Shown here piece by piece: positions 27,283-35,761 of a DNA stretch of 64,000 bases (positions are counted from its first letter, which is position 1; every line of letters starts with the position of its first letter). The translations under genes were made by a program, and so were the position numbers. Source of the stretch: Mucilaginibacter sp. cycad4 (GTDB lineage: Bacteria > Bacteroidota > Bacteroidia > Sphingobacteriales > Sphingobacteriaceae); contig NZ_CP139559.1 in NCBI RefSeq assembly GCF_034263275.1, positions 4,464,001 through 4,528,000 on the forward strand, given 5' to 3'. Below the pieces are notes generated by a model. That model saw only the letters and a program-made list of their open reading frames with translations, was not told the DNA's origin and did no database searches.

Positions 27283-28271
27283 TACAATTGAATGGTTTTG
27301 GCGATGTATCCAACTTTAGTTTAACCTATTTGGATGTTCCTGTGATTAAAAATGACGAAGTGCTGATACGGATCAAAGCAGCAGCCTTTAACCCTATTGA
27401 TTACCAGATGCGCTTAGGCCTGCGCGAAAGCAGACTGATGCGTTCACCTGTTTTGGGGCGTGAGCTCTCTGGTATTGTCGTACAGGCAGGTTCGGGTGTT
27501 ACCGGTTTTAAACCCGGCGATGAAGTTATAACACTGGCAGGCAGCCGCGGATCAAACGGAAGTTATGCCGAATTAATAGCATTAGATTATCGGATGATTG
27601 GCCGTAAACCTCATAGTACCAGTTTTGAAGAAGCGGCCGCGCTCCCTTCATCAGGTCTTACTGCCTGGCACAGTTTCAACAGGATGCAGGCCGAAGCGCC
27701 TGACCATATTTTTATCAATGGTGCTGCAGGCGGTGTAGGCCGGTTTCTCATAAAACTATTAAAAGCAAATGGTATTTCAAACATAATAGCTACAGCCGGT
27801 AGCGAACAAAGCATAGCGGCGCTGCAAAGCCTTGGCCTGAATGCCGGGCAGATCATTAACTACAATCAACCACATTTAAAGGATTTGCTTATCGCTGCAA
27901 ATAATGGAGTCCGGTTTGATTATGCCGTAGATCTTGTAGGAGGCATTATGGCCGAAACCGCAGCCAACGTGTTAAAAATGAACGGGAACTATGTTGATAT
28001 TACTTTTTTAAGTACATCAATCACCCGCGAAATTTTATTTGACAAAGGGGCCAATATTATCAATGTTGCGGCCTATGCCTTTGCCATTGAAAATAACCTC
28101 ACCTGGTATGGAGATACACTTAATCACCTGGCTCACTTAATTGACACCGGTAAAATAGATGCACCCGCTATAAATGTTATTGGCAACCTTAGTGTGGAAA
28201 CTGTGCAGGAGGCCCACCGCCTGATGGAGGCTAATCGTGTTTATGGTAAAAAATTGATTATGAGGATTTAA
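27273..28271 (+). CDS. NADPH:quinone oxidoreductase-like MDR protein
   Basis: 332 aa. GroES-like N-terminus (MKAIQLNGFGDVSNF, AAAFNPIDYQMRLG, GRELSGIVVQAGSGV), Rossmann motif INGAAGGVGRFLIKLLKANG and no zinc-ligand cysteines, as in zeta-crystallin-type quinone reductases. It reduces quinones or enones with NADPH. It is divergent from the HxlR gene, which supports an electrophile or quinone stress role. Confidence 0.88.
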   Translation: MKAIQLNGFGDVSNFSLTYLDVPVIKNDEVLIRIKAAAFNPIDYQMRLGLRESRLMRSPVLGRELSGIVVQAGSGVTGFKPGDEVITLAGSRGSNGSYAELIALDYRMIGRKPHSTSFEEAAALPSSGLTAWHSFNRMQAEAPDHIFINGAAGGVGRFLIKLLKANGISNIIATAGSEQSIAALQSLGLNAGQIINYNQPHLKDLLIAANNGVRFDYAVDLVGGIMAETAANVLKMNGNYVDITFLSTSITREILFDKGANIINVAAYAFAIENNLTWYGDTLNHLAHLIDTGKIDAPAINVIGNLSVETVQEAHRLMEANRVYGKKLIMRI

Positions 28272-28360
28272 ATTGATCTTATATAGGGTTAATTGACTTT
28301 TTTACATAAAGTAATTAAATATCACTGATAATCAATATGTTACTTTTAACCTTTGTGCTT

Positions 28361-29389
28361 TTAGCTTTCATATAATGTGCTTCCTTCTGTATTAACCTCA
28401 AATGTATGGTGTACCCCGCATTTAAGCGCAAAGTTGTTTTTTTGATGCCCCACCGGAAAATCAAAGCAAACCGGATAAGTATATTCTTTTACTTTTTCGG
28501 TTACAATATCATAAATGGTATGGCCAAATTCTTCACCTTCAATATCGGGCTTTAACTGGAAGCCGCCTATGATTAACCCGGCTAAGCGGGAAAGTTTACC
28601 GCTTTGTTCCAGGTTCCAGAACATACGGTCGATATTGTAAAGGTATTCGTGGGTATCTTCAACAAATAAGATCTTACCATCCGTATCCAGATCAGACGGG
28701 GTGCCCGAAAGCGTTGTAATCAAACTCAGGTTACCTCCAACCAACGGAGCTCCGGCTTTGCCGGGGCGGTTTTGCAGGCAAGCAGGTGACGAATAATTAA
28801 GACTTTCGCCCGTAAGCGCCTGCCTGATGGATTGAATGGTGGCTACCTGCATGGGGTCGGCCTTTGCCCGGTCATCAGGAAAACTGTTGCACATTTTTGA
28901 ATGCAGGGTTGCAATACCAAAGTTTCGGTTGATATGGCAATGCAGGGCGGTAATGTCGCTGAAGCCGATGATCCATTTCGGCTTCTTTTTAAACTGCCTG
29001 AAATTTAGCCGGTCAATGATCCTCACCAATCCGTAACCTCCCCGTGCGCACATAATGGCTTTAATCTCCGGGTTATCCAGCATTTGCTGCAGGTCTGCCG
29101 CACGCTCTTCATCCGTTCCTCCGTATATAAAATCCTTTTTACCTGCGTTATCGCCAATCTCAACCTTAAAACCCCAGCTCTGCATAAGTTGTACAGATGG
29201 GATAATGTCGGCTAAGCTCATATATCCCGATGGACTAACAATACCTATTGTGTCGCCCGGTTGTAAATAGGGCGGGATTTTGTGATGGGCTTTAGCGTCA
29301 GGAATTTCAGCTGTAGTTGCCCATGACCCCGAAGTTGATAATGCGGCGCCGGCAGTTACTAAAGAGGAGATGAAGCGTTTTCGGTTCAT
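28361..29389 (-). CDS. S66-family LD-carboxypeptidase
   Basis: 342 aa. The start MNRKRFISSLVTAGAALSTS is an export signal. The S66 fold is recognised by PGDTIGIVSPSG, MCARGGYGLVRIID and the nucleophile Ser in IIGFSDITALH, with the catalytic Glu and His regions in VEDTHEYLYNIDRMFW and DFPVGHQKNNF. Members trim the L,D-bond of murein tetrapeptides (LdcA) or cleave microcin C (MccF). Murein recycling or defence are both possible; export favours murein. Confidence 0.88.
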   Translation of the reverse strand: MNRKRFISSLVTAGAALSTSGSWATTAEIPDAKAHHKIPPYLQPGDTIGIVSPSGYMSLADIIPSVQLMQSWGFKVEIGDNAGKKDFIYGGTDEERAADLQQMLDNPEIKAIMCARGGYGLVRIIDRLNFRQFKKKPKWIIGFSDITALHCHINRNFGIATLHSKMCNSFPDDRAKADPMQVATIQSIRQALTGESLNYSSPACLQNRPGKAGAPLVGGNLSLITTLSGTPSDLDTDGKILFVEDTHEYLYNIDRMFWNLEQSGKLSRLAGLIIGGFQLKPDIEGEEFGHTIYDIVTEKVKEYTYPVCFDFPVGHQKNNFALKCGVHHTFEVNTEGSTLYES

Positions 29390-29534
29390 TTTTTATGGCT
29401 GTTGTATTGTAATACAACAGGATTGATAAAAGTATGAAAAACAGCATACAAGTAATGATACGGGGCTGGTAATTATATTATCTACCATAATCTTTACAAA
29501 AAACGCGTTTGCCTTTGCATAAAGATCATTAAGT

Positions 29535-30827
29535 TTGGATTTGATGAAGATTAAGTTTATCCCATTTTCAGGAACTACACTATTGACAGCTCTTGCTCTG
29601 CTGTTATGGTTTTTCGCTTTTCAGAGTTGCCACAGCGCAGATCATAAGAGTGAGGACGGAAAGGATGCTGATAGTACAACATCCCGGCCCATAGCTTATA
29701 CCTCAGCAGCCGGTTTTAAAATAAAAGCGGCCATTTCATGTACTAAAAACGGGATGATCAAAGAGGATAGCATTTTATATATGCATCAGGGAGGCGAGGC
29801 ATTTCAACCTACAATAGTTAATGTGAACAGTACATCGGCCGATAAAGCTGATAATGATATGGCCTGGATCCCCGGCGGCACTTTTAGCATGGGTGGGGTT
29901 AATCCAACGGGCATGACTGATGGCGGTATGGAAGCTATGGATGATGCCAGGCCTGTTCACCGGGTATTTGTTGATGGTTTTTACATGGATAAAACAGAGG
30001 TAACCAATAACCAGTTTGCCAAATTTGTTAAAGCTACCGGCTATGTAACCGTGGCCGAACAAAAACCAACCGAGGCGGAATTTCCGGGCGTACCATCCGA
30101 AAAACTCGTTGCCGGATCGGTTGTTTTTACGCCTCCGCATCAGAAAGTTCAATTAGATGATATTTCGCAATGGTGGTCGTATCAAAACGGGGCCGATTGG
30201 AAACATCCGCTCGGGCCGGGCTCCGACTTGAAAGGGAAAGAAAACTACCCGGTAGTACAGGTAGCCTGGGAGGATGCTGCTGCCTATGCCAAATGGGCCG
30301 GAAAACGTCTGCCCACAGAGGCTGAATGGGAATTTGCCGCAAGGGGAGGTAAAGCCGGTGAGTTATACCCATGGGGCAACCAGTTAAAACAGAAAGGGCG
30401 CTGGATGGCCAACACATTTCAGGGATCTTTTCCTGATCATGACAATGCCGAAGATGGAGAAACCGGTCTTGGCCCTATAAAAAAATATCCCGCAAATGCC
30501 TACGGCTTATATGACATGGCCGGCAACGCCTGGGAGTGGTGTGCCGACTGGTACCGTAATGATTATTATAATAGTTTTAATCCTAATACAGTTGTACGCA
30601 ATCCCAAAGGGCCTTCTGATTCTTTAGATCCGCAGGAGCCCGGGCAAAAAAAGAAGGTTCAAAGAGGCGGCTCATTTTTATGTACCGATCAGTACTGTAC
30701 GAGGTATATAGTTGGTTCAAGAGGTAAAGGCGAATATCGCTCGGCAACAAACCACGTCGGCTTTCGATGTGTACGGGATATTAAGCAAGGTAATAATACC
30801 ACACAGGACGCCCAGCAAGCGCTTTAA
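29535..30827 (+). CDS. Formylglycine-generating enzyme family lipoprotein
   Basis: 430 aa; hydrophobic start with lipobox FAFQSCHSAD. The FGE-sulfatase domain runs from DMAWIPGGTFSMGG to VGFRCVRD. The active-site pair is present as C-x4-C in RGGSFLCTDQYCTRY, matching the copper-binding cysteines of true aerobic FGE, together with NAWEWCADW. This differs from many FGE-like proteins that lack the pair. True FGE converts a sulfatase Cys to formylglycine. No sulfatase gene is in the window, so its client must be elsewhere. Confidence 0.88.
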   Translation: MDLMKIKFIPFSGTTLLTALALLLWFFAFQSCHSADHKSEDGKDADSTTSRPIAYTSAAGFKIKAAISCTKNGMIKEDSILYMHQGGEAFQPTIVNVNSTSADKADNDMAWIPGGTFSMGGVNPTGMTDGGMEAMDDARPVHRVFVDGFYMDKTEVTNNQFAKFVKATGYVTVAEQKPTEAEFPGVPSEKLVAGSVVFTPPHQKVQLDDISQWWSYQNGADWKHPLGPGSDLKGKENYPVVQVAWEDAAAYAKWAGKRLPTEAEWEFAARGGKAGELYPWGNQLKQKGRWMANTFQGSFPDHDNAEDGETGLGPIKKYPANAYGLYDMAGNAWEWCADWYRNDYYNSFNPNTVVRNPKGPSDSLDPQEPGQKKKVQRGGSFLCTDQYCTRYIVGSRGKGEYRSATNHVGFRCVRDIKQGNNTTQDAQQAL

Positions 30828-30989
30828 TATCTTTTCAATTTTATCTTAATTACCCAATTTGGTTGCTTTTGGCTTCAGGCTCCCGCGGATCATGCTAAAA
30901 TCTTGCCGGGATAACTTTTGTGATATTTTCCCAACCATAAAAATATTGCGGTATAAATAAACTTTATCTCTATAAATGCAGTAATTTCA

Positions 30990-32249
30990 ATGCGGGCTAA
31001 TAACTCAACCGTTATGATTTACAGAAGCTACCTGAAACATCATTTTAGAAATAATCTAATATATATTCTTCTGATATTGCTATTTCCTAAGGGCATACTT
31101 GCCCAAACCGACCCGCCATTTAAGCCGATATCTGCAAACATTATTAAACTTCCGTCTAAAATATTGAAGGAAGAACGGAAAATTTATATTTATGTCCCAC
31201 CCATCGATACGCTACTACCTCATAGGCGTTACCCGGTATTATACATACTTGACGGAGATAATCATTTTAGCATGATTGCAGAATATTGCAGGTACTTGAG
31301 CCGCTGGGATGTAAATGTCATGCCCGAAATGATTATAGTTGGGATTCCTAATACAAACCGCACAAGGGACCTTACCCCAACCCATAGTGTTATTGATTAT
31401 TACGGAAAACCTGACACCAGTTCAAACTCATGGTTAAAGCCAAGCGGCGGCGGCAATAATTTTTTACAATTTATTAGTAGCGAGTTGATCCCGTATGTTG
31501 ACGCGCACTACAAAACAGAGGCCTTTAGAATTTTTGCAGGACACTCATTTGGCGGCATCACCACAATCAATTGCCTGCTAACGCAGCCGGATATGTTTAG
31601 TGCTTATATAGCTGTAAGTCCTTCATTTTGGTGGGATAAAGAGTATTTACTTAACCTTGCCGATAGGAAGCTAAAAACCAACCGGATAATAAATAAAATG
31701 ATCTTTTACAGTGATGCGAACGAAGGAGGATCAGACAAATCTACCTTTCATATCGACCTTTTAAAATTCGACTCTATAATAACACAAAATAAAATACCGG
31801 GGTTAGACCATAAATATGTTTACTATCCTGAGGATATACATATGACGGAGCCTATAAAAGCCTATTATGACGCCTTACGATTTATTTACAGGCAATGGGA
31901 CCTGCCGCAGATGGATCCAAAATCATTGAATGCGGCTGTTGTAAAGCAACATTATCAACAATTATCTCAACGATATGGATATGCTGTTATACCAACAGAA
32001 GTGAATATTAGCAACACGGCAATGTATTTATTAACCCAGCCCGGGGCGCTGGACAATGCTATAGGTCTACTTGAAATGAATACCCAAAACTATCCCGCAT
32101 CGCCAACTGCCTTTAGCCAATTAGGCGATGCATATTTAAAAACGGGTGATCGTTCAAAAGCGGTGACTTGCTATAAAAAGGCACTTGCATTAAACCCCCG
32201 ATCACAAAATATAAAAGCTAAATTAACGGGCGCTTCAGAAAACCGGTAA
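30990..32249 (+). CDS. Fes/EstD-like alpha/beta hydrolase with C-terminal TPR
   Basis: 419 aa, or 411 if the second ATG at 31014 is used. Signal peptide IYILLILLFPKGILAQ. The esterase D (putative enterochelin esterase) domain has YPVLYILDGDNHF, IVGIPNTNRTRDLTPTH and nucleophile Ser in FAGHSFGGITT, with His in EDIHMTEP. A TPR unit (SQLGDAYLKTGDRSKAVTCY) closes the protein. Substrate unknown; such proteins include siderophore and acyl-sugar esterases. Confidence 0.85.
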   Translation: MRANNSTVMIYRSYLKHHFRNNLIYILLILLFPKGILAQTDPPFKPISANIIKLPSKILKEERKIYIYVPPIDTLLPHRRYPVLYILDGDNHFSMIAEYCRYLSRWDVNVMPEMIIVGIPNTNRTRDLTPTHSVIDYYGKPDTSSNSWLKPSGGGNNFLQFISSELIPYVDAHYKTEAFRIFAGHSFGGITTINCLLTQPDMFSAYIAVSPSFWWDKEYLLNLADRKLKTNRIINKMIFYSDANEGGSDKSTFHIDLLKFDSIITQNKIPGLDHKYVYYPEDIHMTEPIKAYYDALRFIYRQWDLPQMDPKSLNAAVVKQHYQQLSQRYGYAVIPTEVNISNTAMYLLTQPGALDNAIGLLEMNTQNYPASPTAFSQLGDAYLKTGDRSKAVTCYKKALALNPRSQNIKAKLTGASENR

Positions 32250-32318
32250 TTCTTATATATTTTTATCCCATCCCGTAATTATTCGGCTTGATCCCTTTTT
32301 TGCGTTAGGTAGAGCTAT

Positions 32319-32351
32319 AAAAAAAGAAGCACTCCTGATGGGCAGGAATGC
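32319..32351 (-). terminator. Minus-strand terminator-like hairpin
   Basis: GCACTCCTG and CAGGAATGC pair around ATGGG with one mismatch; on the minus strand the hairpin is followed by a T-rich run (complement of 32318-32327). No coding gene ends just before it on that strand, so it may serve a small RNA (see 32356-32450) or be a relic. Confidence 0.45.
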
Positions 32352-32355
32352 GTTC

Positions 32356-32440
32356 TAACCAATTATAAACCTAAATTATGAGAAGAGATGTAAATCCGGA
32401 GTCGAACCGGTGACGCTGCCTGTCAGCTATTCACATGATG
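32356..32440. other. SusC-type leader remnant next to tRNA-like 3' fragment
   Basis: TAACCAATTATAAACCTAAA leading into ATGAGAA (32356-32384) closely resembles the leader of the SusC gene (6480-6507, TAACCAATTA ... ATGAGAA), but the frame closes after 11 codons. Next to it, on the minus strand, GTCACCGGTTCGACTCCGGA looks like the T-arm of a tRNA, but no full cloverleaf can be built. I read this as relic sequence; neither part is likely to be functional. Confidence 0.3.
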
Positions 32441-32633
32441 CTACAAATATACGTGTATTCTTTACATTTATTGTCATCTTAATATGAAAATTTTACTTTT
32501 ATTGGTATTATTTTATAGATAAAGATTAGTTTATGGATAATTGGCAATGAATTGCAGTATTTTCGAAGCATAGAAGCTTCTGTAAAGAGAAAGCGTTAAA
32601 AAAATAGAATTGCAAAAATGAGATTGTCATACG

Positions 32634-32939
32634 GGTAACCACCAGGGAAACCCTGGAAAAAATCGTAATGACGTAGAAAATATTAGCGATTGTGCGTAGG
32701 GCTGCGTTAGGATTGCAGTGGAAAGCCCACAGCGTGGGTTAGGTTGCGGGAAGGCAAAGCGAGGACTTGTAACGGAAAGCCCGGCCCGTTAGCTAACGGG
32801 AACGCCCATATCATAAAATCTTTCCGCACAAACATATAAAAGTCAATAACTTAAGATTAAGTCATTGCGTGGTACGAAGCTATCGCGAACTATACAGAGC
32901 GGCTCTGATAATCGGGGATTGCGTCGTATTCGCAATGAC
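32634..32939. repeat. Cluster of intergenic hairpins, including F3 copy A
   Basis: Within the 799-base gene-free stretch 32250-33048: arms GTCATACG/CGTAATGAC enclosing CCAGGGAAACCCTGG (32634-32672), CCCACAGCGTGGG near 32726-32738, the perfect dyad CCCGTTAGCTAACGGG (32785-32800), and F3 copy A with arms GTCATTGCGTGGTACGAAGC and CGTATTCGCAATGAC (32861-32939). A better-preserved F3 copy lies at 49297-49376. No coding gene is seen here. Confidence 0.7.
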
Positions 32940-33048
32940 GATTTTTAAACAACCACCTGGAAAAGAAGATGTATTGATTGCGACTGCATAGCACAAGATA
33001 TTATAGTGATGTTTACTACCGGATTTTATGGATCAATTAAATTCATAA

Positions 33049-33780
33049 TCAGGTCCTGCGGCTTTCAACTGTGTATACAAAGCTTTCGGCTTTGTAATAG
33101 CCAAGATTGTATTCCATTGGGCGCTCGCCCTGATCGTAAACAAATCTTTTTCTGAATAATACGGGGCTGCCGGTTTCAATTTCAAGCTTGCCGGCTATAA
33201 ATTTATTAGCTTCAAGAGCACTGATCTCTTCTTTTGACAGGTTTGCTATTGTAGAATATTCATCCTCAAGCATTTCATAAAGCGGGCGTTTAAAATCTTC
33301 TTCGCCGGTAAGGCCTATCCTCGGGTGAAAATAAGATATGAAATAAACAAAAGGGTTGTCGCTGCTGCCCCGTAACCGTTCCATTTTTACAATTTTTTTC
33401 TCCGTACCGATATCGAAAAAACTGGCAGTGCTTTCATCCGGAAATACCCAGCTTACATGCAGCTCATAGTTTTTTACGGTAATGCCCCTCGCTTTCATTT
33501 CCTGCGAAAAACTGAGCCAGTTCATTGATTTTGAACTGATCCTGGAGTGGGCAACCTTGGTACCAAAGCCTTTTTTACGGATCAGCAACTCTTCATAAAC
33601 AAGTTTATTAATAGCCTGGCGCAGGGTTGTGCGGGATATAGCCAGCTTTTTAGCCAGTTCAACCTCGTTGGGCAGTAATTTACCTGCCTGGTAAGCTGGG
33701 TCTTTGATTAGTTCGCGAAGCAATTGTTCAGCCTGGATATGGAGGGGAATTGGGCTTTTGTGGTCGATGGCTAATTTCAT
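33049..33780 (-). CDS. GntR-family regulator with UTRA domain (HutC type)
   Basis: 243 aa. An N-terminal winged helix (PIPLHIQAEQLLRELIKDPA, LLPNEVELAKKLAISRTTLR, KKGFGTKVA) is followed by a UTRA ligand-binding domain (MKMERLRGS-like, YFISYFHPRIGL, ETGSPVLFRKRFVYD, MEYNLGYYKAESF). HutC-type regulators are repressors released by a small metabolite, often a sugar phosphate. No operator or partner gene is evident; it does not adjoin the arabinose genes. Confidence 0.9.
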   Translation of the reverse strand: MKLAIDHKSPIPLHIQAEQLLRELIKDPAYQAGKLLPNEVELAKKLAISRTTLRQAINKLVYEELLIRKKGFGTKVAHSRISSKSMNWLSFSQEMKARGITVKNYELHVSWVFPDESTASFFDIGTEKKIVKMERLRGSSDNPFVYFISYFHPRIGLTGEEDFKRPLYEMLEDEYSTIANLSKEEISALEANKFIAGKLEIETGSPVLFRKRFVYDQGERPMEYNLGYYKAESFVYTVESRRT

Positions 33781-34200
33781 AGTGGTTTTTACTAACCTTA
33801 ATGAGGATATAAGTGCGGGTAAAGATAGTAAAAAGGTTAATCATGTATTTACATGGTTTAAGCCGGTGTTTTTAATTTACCATACAGGATATGATAGATT
33901 GTATGGTATGTTAATGATTAAATGACTTATTTTATTTTTATTGGCCTAACTATTTAGCAGTTATTTGTATCAATTATTTACTTTCAGGGCTTCATAACCT
34001 AAATGTTCATACAAATGGTTGTTTTATTGTTTTAATATTATAAATTGTTCTTTAATTATCCCCCGGCCAAAGGCACAAAGTGATGGAAAATAACCCGTTA
34101 GTAAAGATCATTATCGTTGCCCCTAACGACATAATCGAGAAACTCATCAGGCTTTAGCCCCGGCATTCAAACAATAAAGCACTATAGCTAAGCCTGCCTG
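33781..34200. other. Intergenic region, nothing recognised
   Basis: 420 AT-rich bases between the GntR gene and the haloperoxidase gene, both on the minus strand. I found no RNA gene, palindromic repeat or credible ORF; the GntR promoter presumably lies here. Confidence 0.4.
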
Positions 34201-35520
34201 CTACTTCTTAGTGTGCAGCCTGGTTAAAGCAAACTGCCCTATCCTATCGCCCTCATCTACACCATTGGTTATAGATGGCATATAATGGATGCCACCATAA
34301 AACCTGCTGATAGCGGCCTCTTCGGCCGCGGCTTTAAATGATTTGAAGTTGCGCGCGGGTATGGAAAACTCCATTTCTGTCGAGTCAATGAATGAAAATT
34401 CATCTCCAAATAATTTGCTTAACACCGCTGCTGAGGCGGTAGATATAACACTGTGCCCGCTGGTATACTCGGGAAAGGGCGGCGTTTGCAGCAGCGGCAT
34501 CCAGCTTTGATCAATATACTGGTTAATGTAGGTTTCGGGCCTGATCACTTTGCTCCGGTATTTTTCGTCCCAGCAGTTTATAAAACTATCTGCAATAACT
34601 ACAGCTATACAGGCATAAGCTTCGGAGCTTTTCACGTAACCGGCTTTAGCCTTACGACAAGCCAGCGCCGTGATATTGATCCAATGCCCTCCCGGTGAGA
34701 TCTTTTTTGTGGCAAACATGGTGTGGCCGTTGATATTCACCTTAAAAGGGTTATCATCCCAAAAGGTGGCAATGGTGGCTTCATCATCGGTGAGGTGCTT
34801 GCCGGTATCATATACTTCCATAGCCAGTTTATAGAAATTACTGCCGGGGATGTTGCTGAAGGTAAAAGGATGGGCCGGTTTAAATTGCTGCGCCGAATCA
34901 AGCAAAAATGGACGAATCTCGTTCCAGTGCGGTTCAATACCTTTCATGTAGGCCGGTGGGGTAGGTTTCCAGCTGGCATCATCGGTTTGCACATCGTATT
35001 TTGATAACGAACGGGTATGCTTATAATTATCCTTGGCCGCCCATTTAATGATCCTGTCGGCAATAAGTTTACCGTATGCTATCGAATTATCATACACACT
35101 ATCAGGCATGCCGGTATTTTTAAACTCCTGCATCAGTTTGTCATGAAAGCCCTCTATCCTGCCCTCACTCATCACCAGGATTTTGCCAACGGTTAAAATA
35201 GCATGAGATGCCGATAACGTGAAGCAATATTTTTTTCCGGCCATAGGCTTTGGTACCGAGTCGAGCCCTTTCAGTTGTCCTTCAAGCGATTGGTAATGAT
35301 TATCGCCATTTCGCGCAGCTTCATACGCCGCTACGCTGATATAGGCATAAATACGGCTGGCAACCGGCGGCGAATAAATATCATGCCGCACCACGTCAGT
35401 AACATCTTTGATAGACCGGTGTATAAAATCAGGATTTTCGGCCGGTTTTTCCCAGCTTTTCTTACCGCATGATGAGCAGGTTATAATAACGATAAGTGCA
35501 AAGTATAGTCTCTTCATCAT
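34201..35520 (-). CDS. Vanadium-dependent haloperoxidase/PAP2-type phosphatase lipoprotein
   Basis: The open frame begins at 35565, but the ATG at 35520 starts directly before the hydrophobic segment (MMKRLYFALIVIITCSSCGK), whose Cys is a lipobox; I choose it. The PAP2/haloperoxidase active site is seen as KVIRPETYI, the central PPFPEYTSGHSV and ISRFYGGIHY. The family is either vanadate-dependent halide oxidase or acid phosphatase; sequence alone does not decide. In Bacteroidota this type often pairs with FG-GAP/ASPIC proteins, and such a gene is divergent here, 241 bases away. Confidence 0.85.
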   Translation of the reverse strand: MMKRLYFALIVIITCSSCGKKSWEKPAENPDFIHRSIKDVTDVVRHDIYSPPVASRIYAYISVAAYEAARNGDNHYQSLEGQLKGLDSVPKPMAGKKYCFTLSASHAILTVGKILVMSEGRIEGFHDKLMQEFKNTGMPDSVYDNSIAYGKLIADRIIKWAAKDNYKHTRSLSKYDVQTDDASWKPTPPAYMKGIEPHWNEIRPFLLDSAQQFKPAHPFTFSNIPGSNFYKLAMEVYDTGKHLTDDEATIATFWDDNPFKVNINGHTMFATKKISPGGHWINITALACRKAKAGYVKSSEAYACIAVVIADSFINCWDEKYRSKVIRPETYINQYIDQSWMPLLQTPPFPEYTSGHSVISTASAAVLSKLFGDEFSFIDSTEMEFSIPARNFKSFKAAAEEAAISRFYGGIHYMPSITNGVDEGDRIGQFALTRLHTKK

Positions 35521-35761
35521 GATGAACAGCAATGGCTTGATCAGTTTAATTGGTCTACCCCTCAAATCAGGGGCTCAGATCAAAGCTAACAGTTAATCAA
35601 TATTTAAGTATGAGCCGATAGTAATTAACTAACTTTTGATACAATTTGCAGAAACAGGAATTGTAAAATCCGTTTTCTTTACAGTGGCTTATTGCATTAT
35701 AACCAATAAGTTAAAGCTTAACCAAAGCATAAACCATCAATCAATTATTAACCGTATCTGC

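Noticed and set aside
32395..32440. tRNA gene on the minus strand
   Set aside because: Only a T-arm-like segment is present; no acceptor, D-arm and anticodon arms can be paired, so it is not called as a tRNA.
35636..35761. Longer start for the FG-GAP lipoprotein
   Set aside because: It would place 42 residues before the lipoprotein signal; the ATG at 35762 begins directly at the signal peptide.
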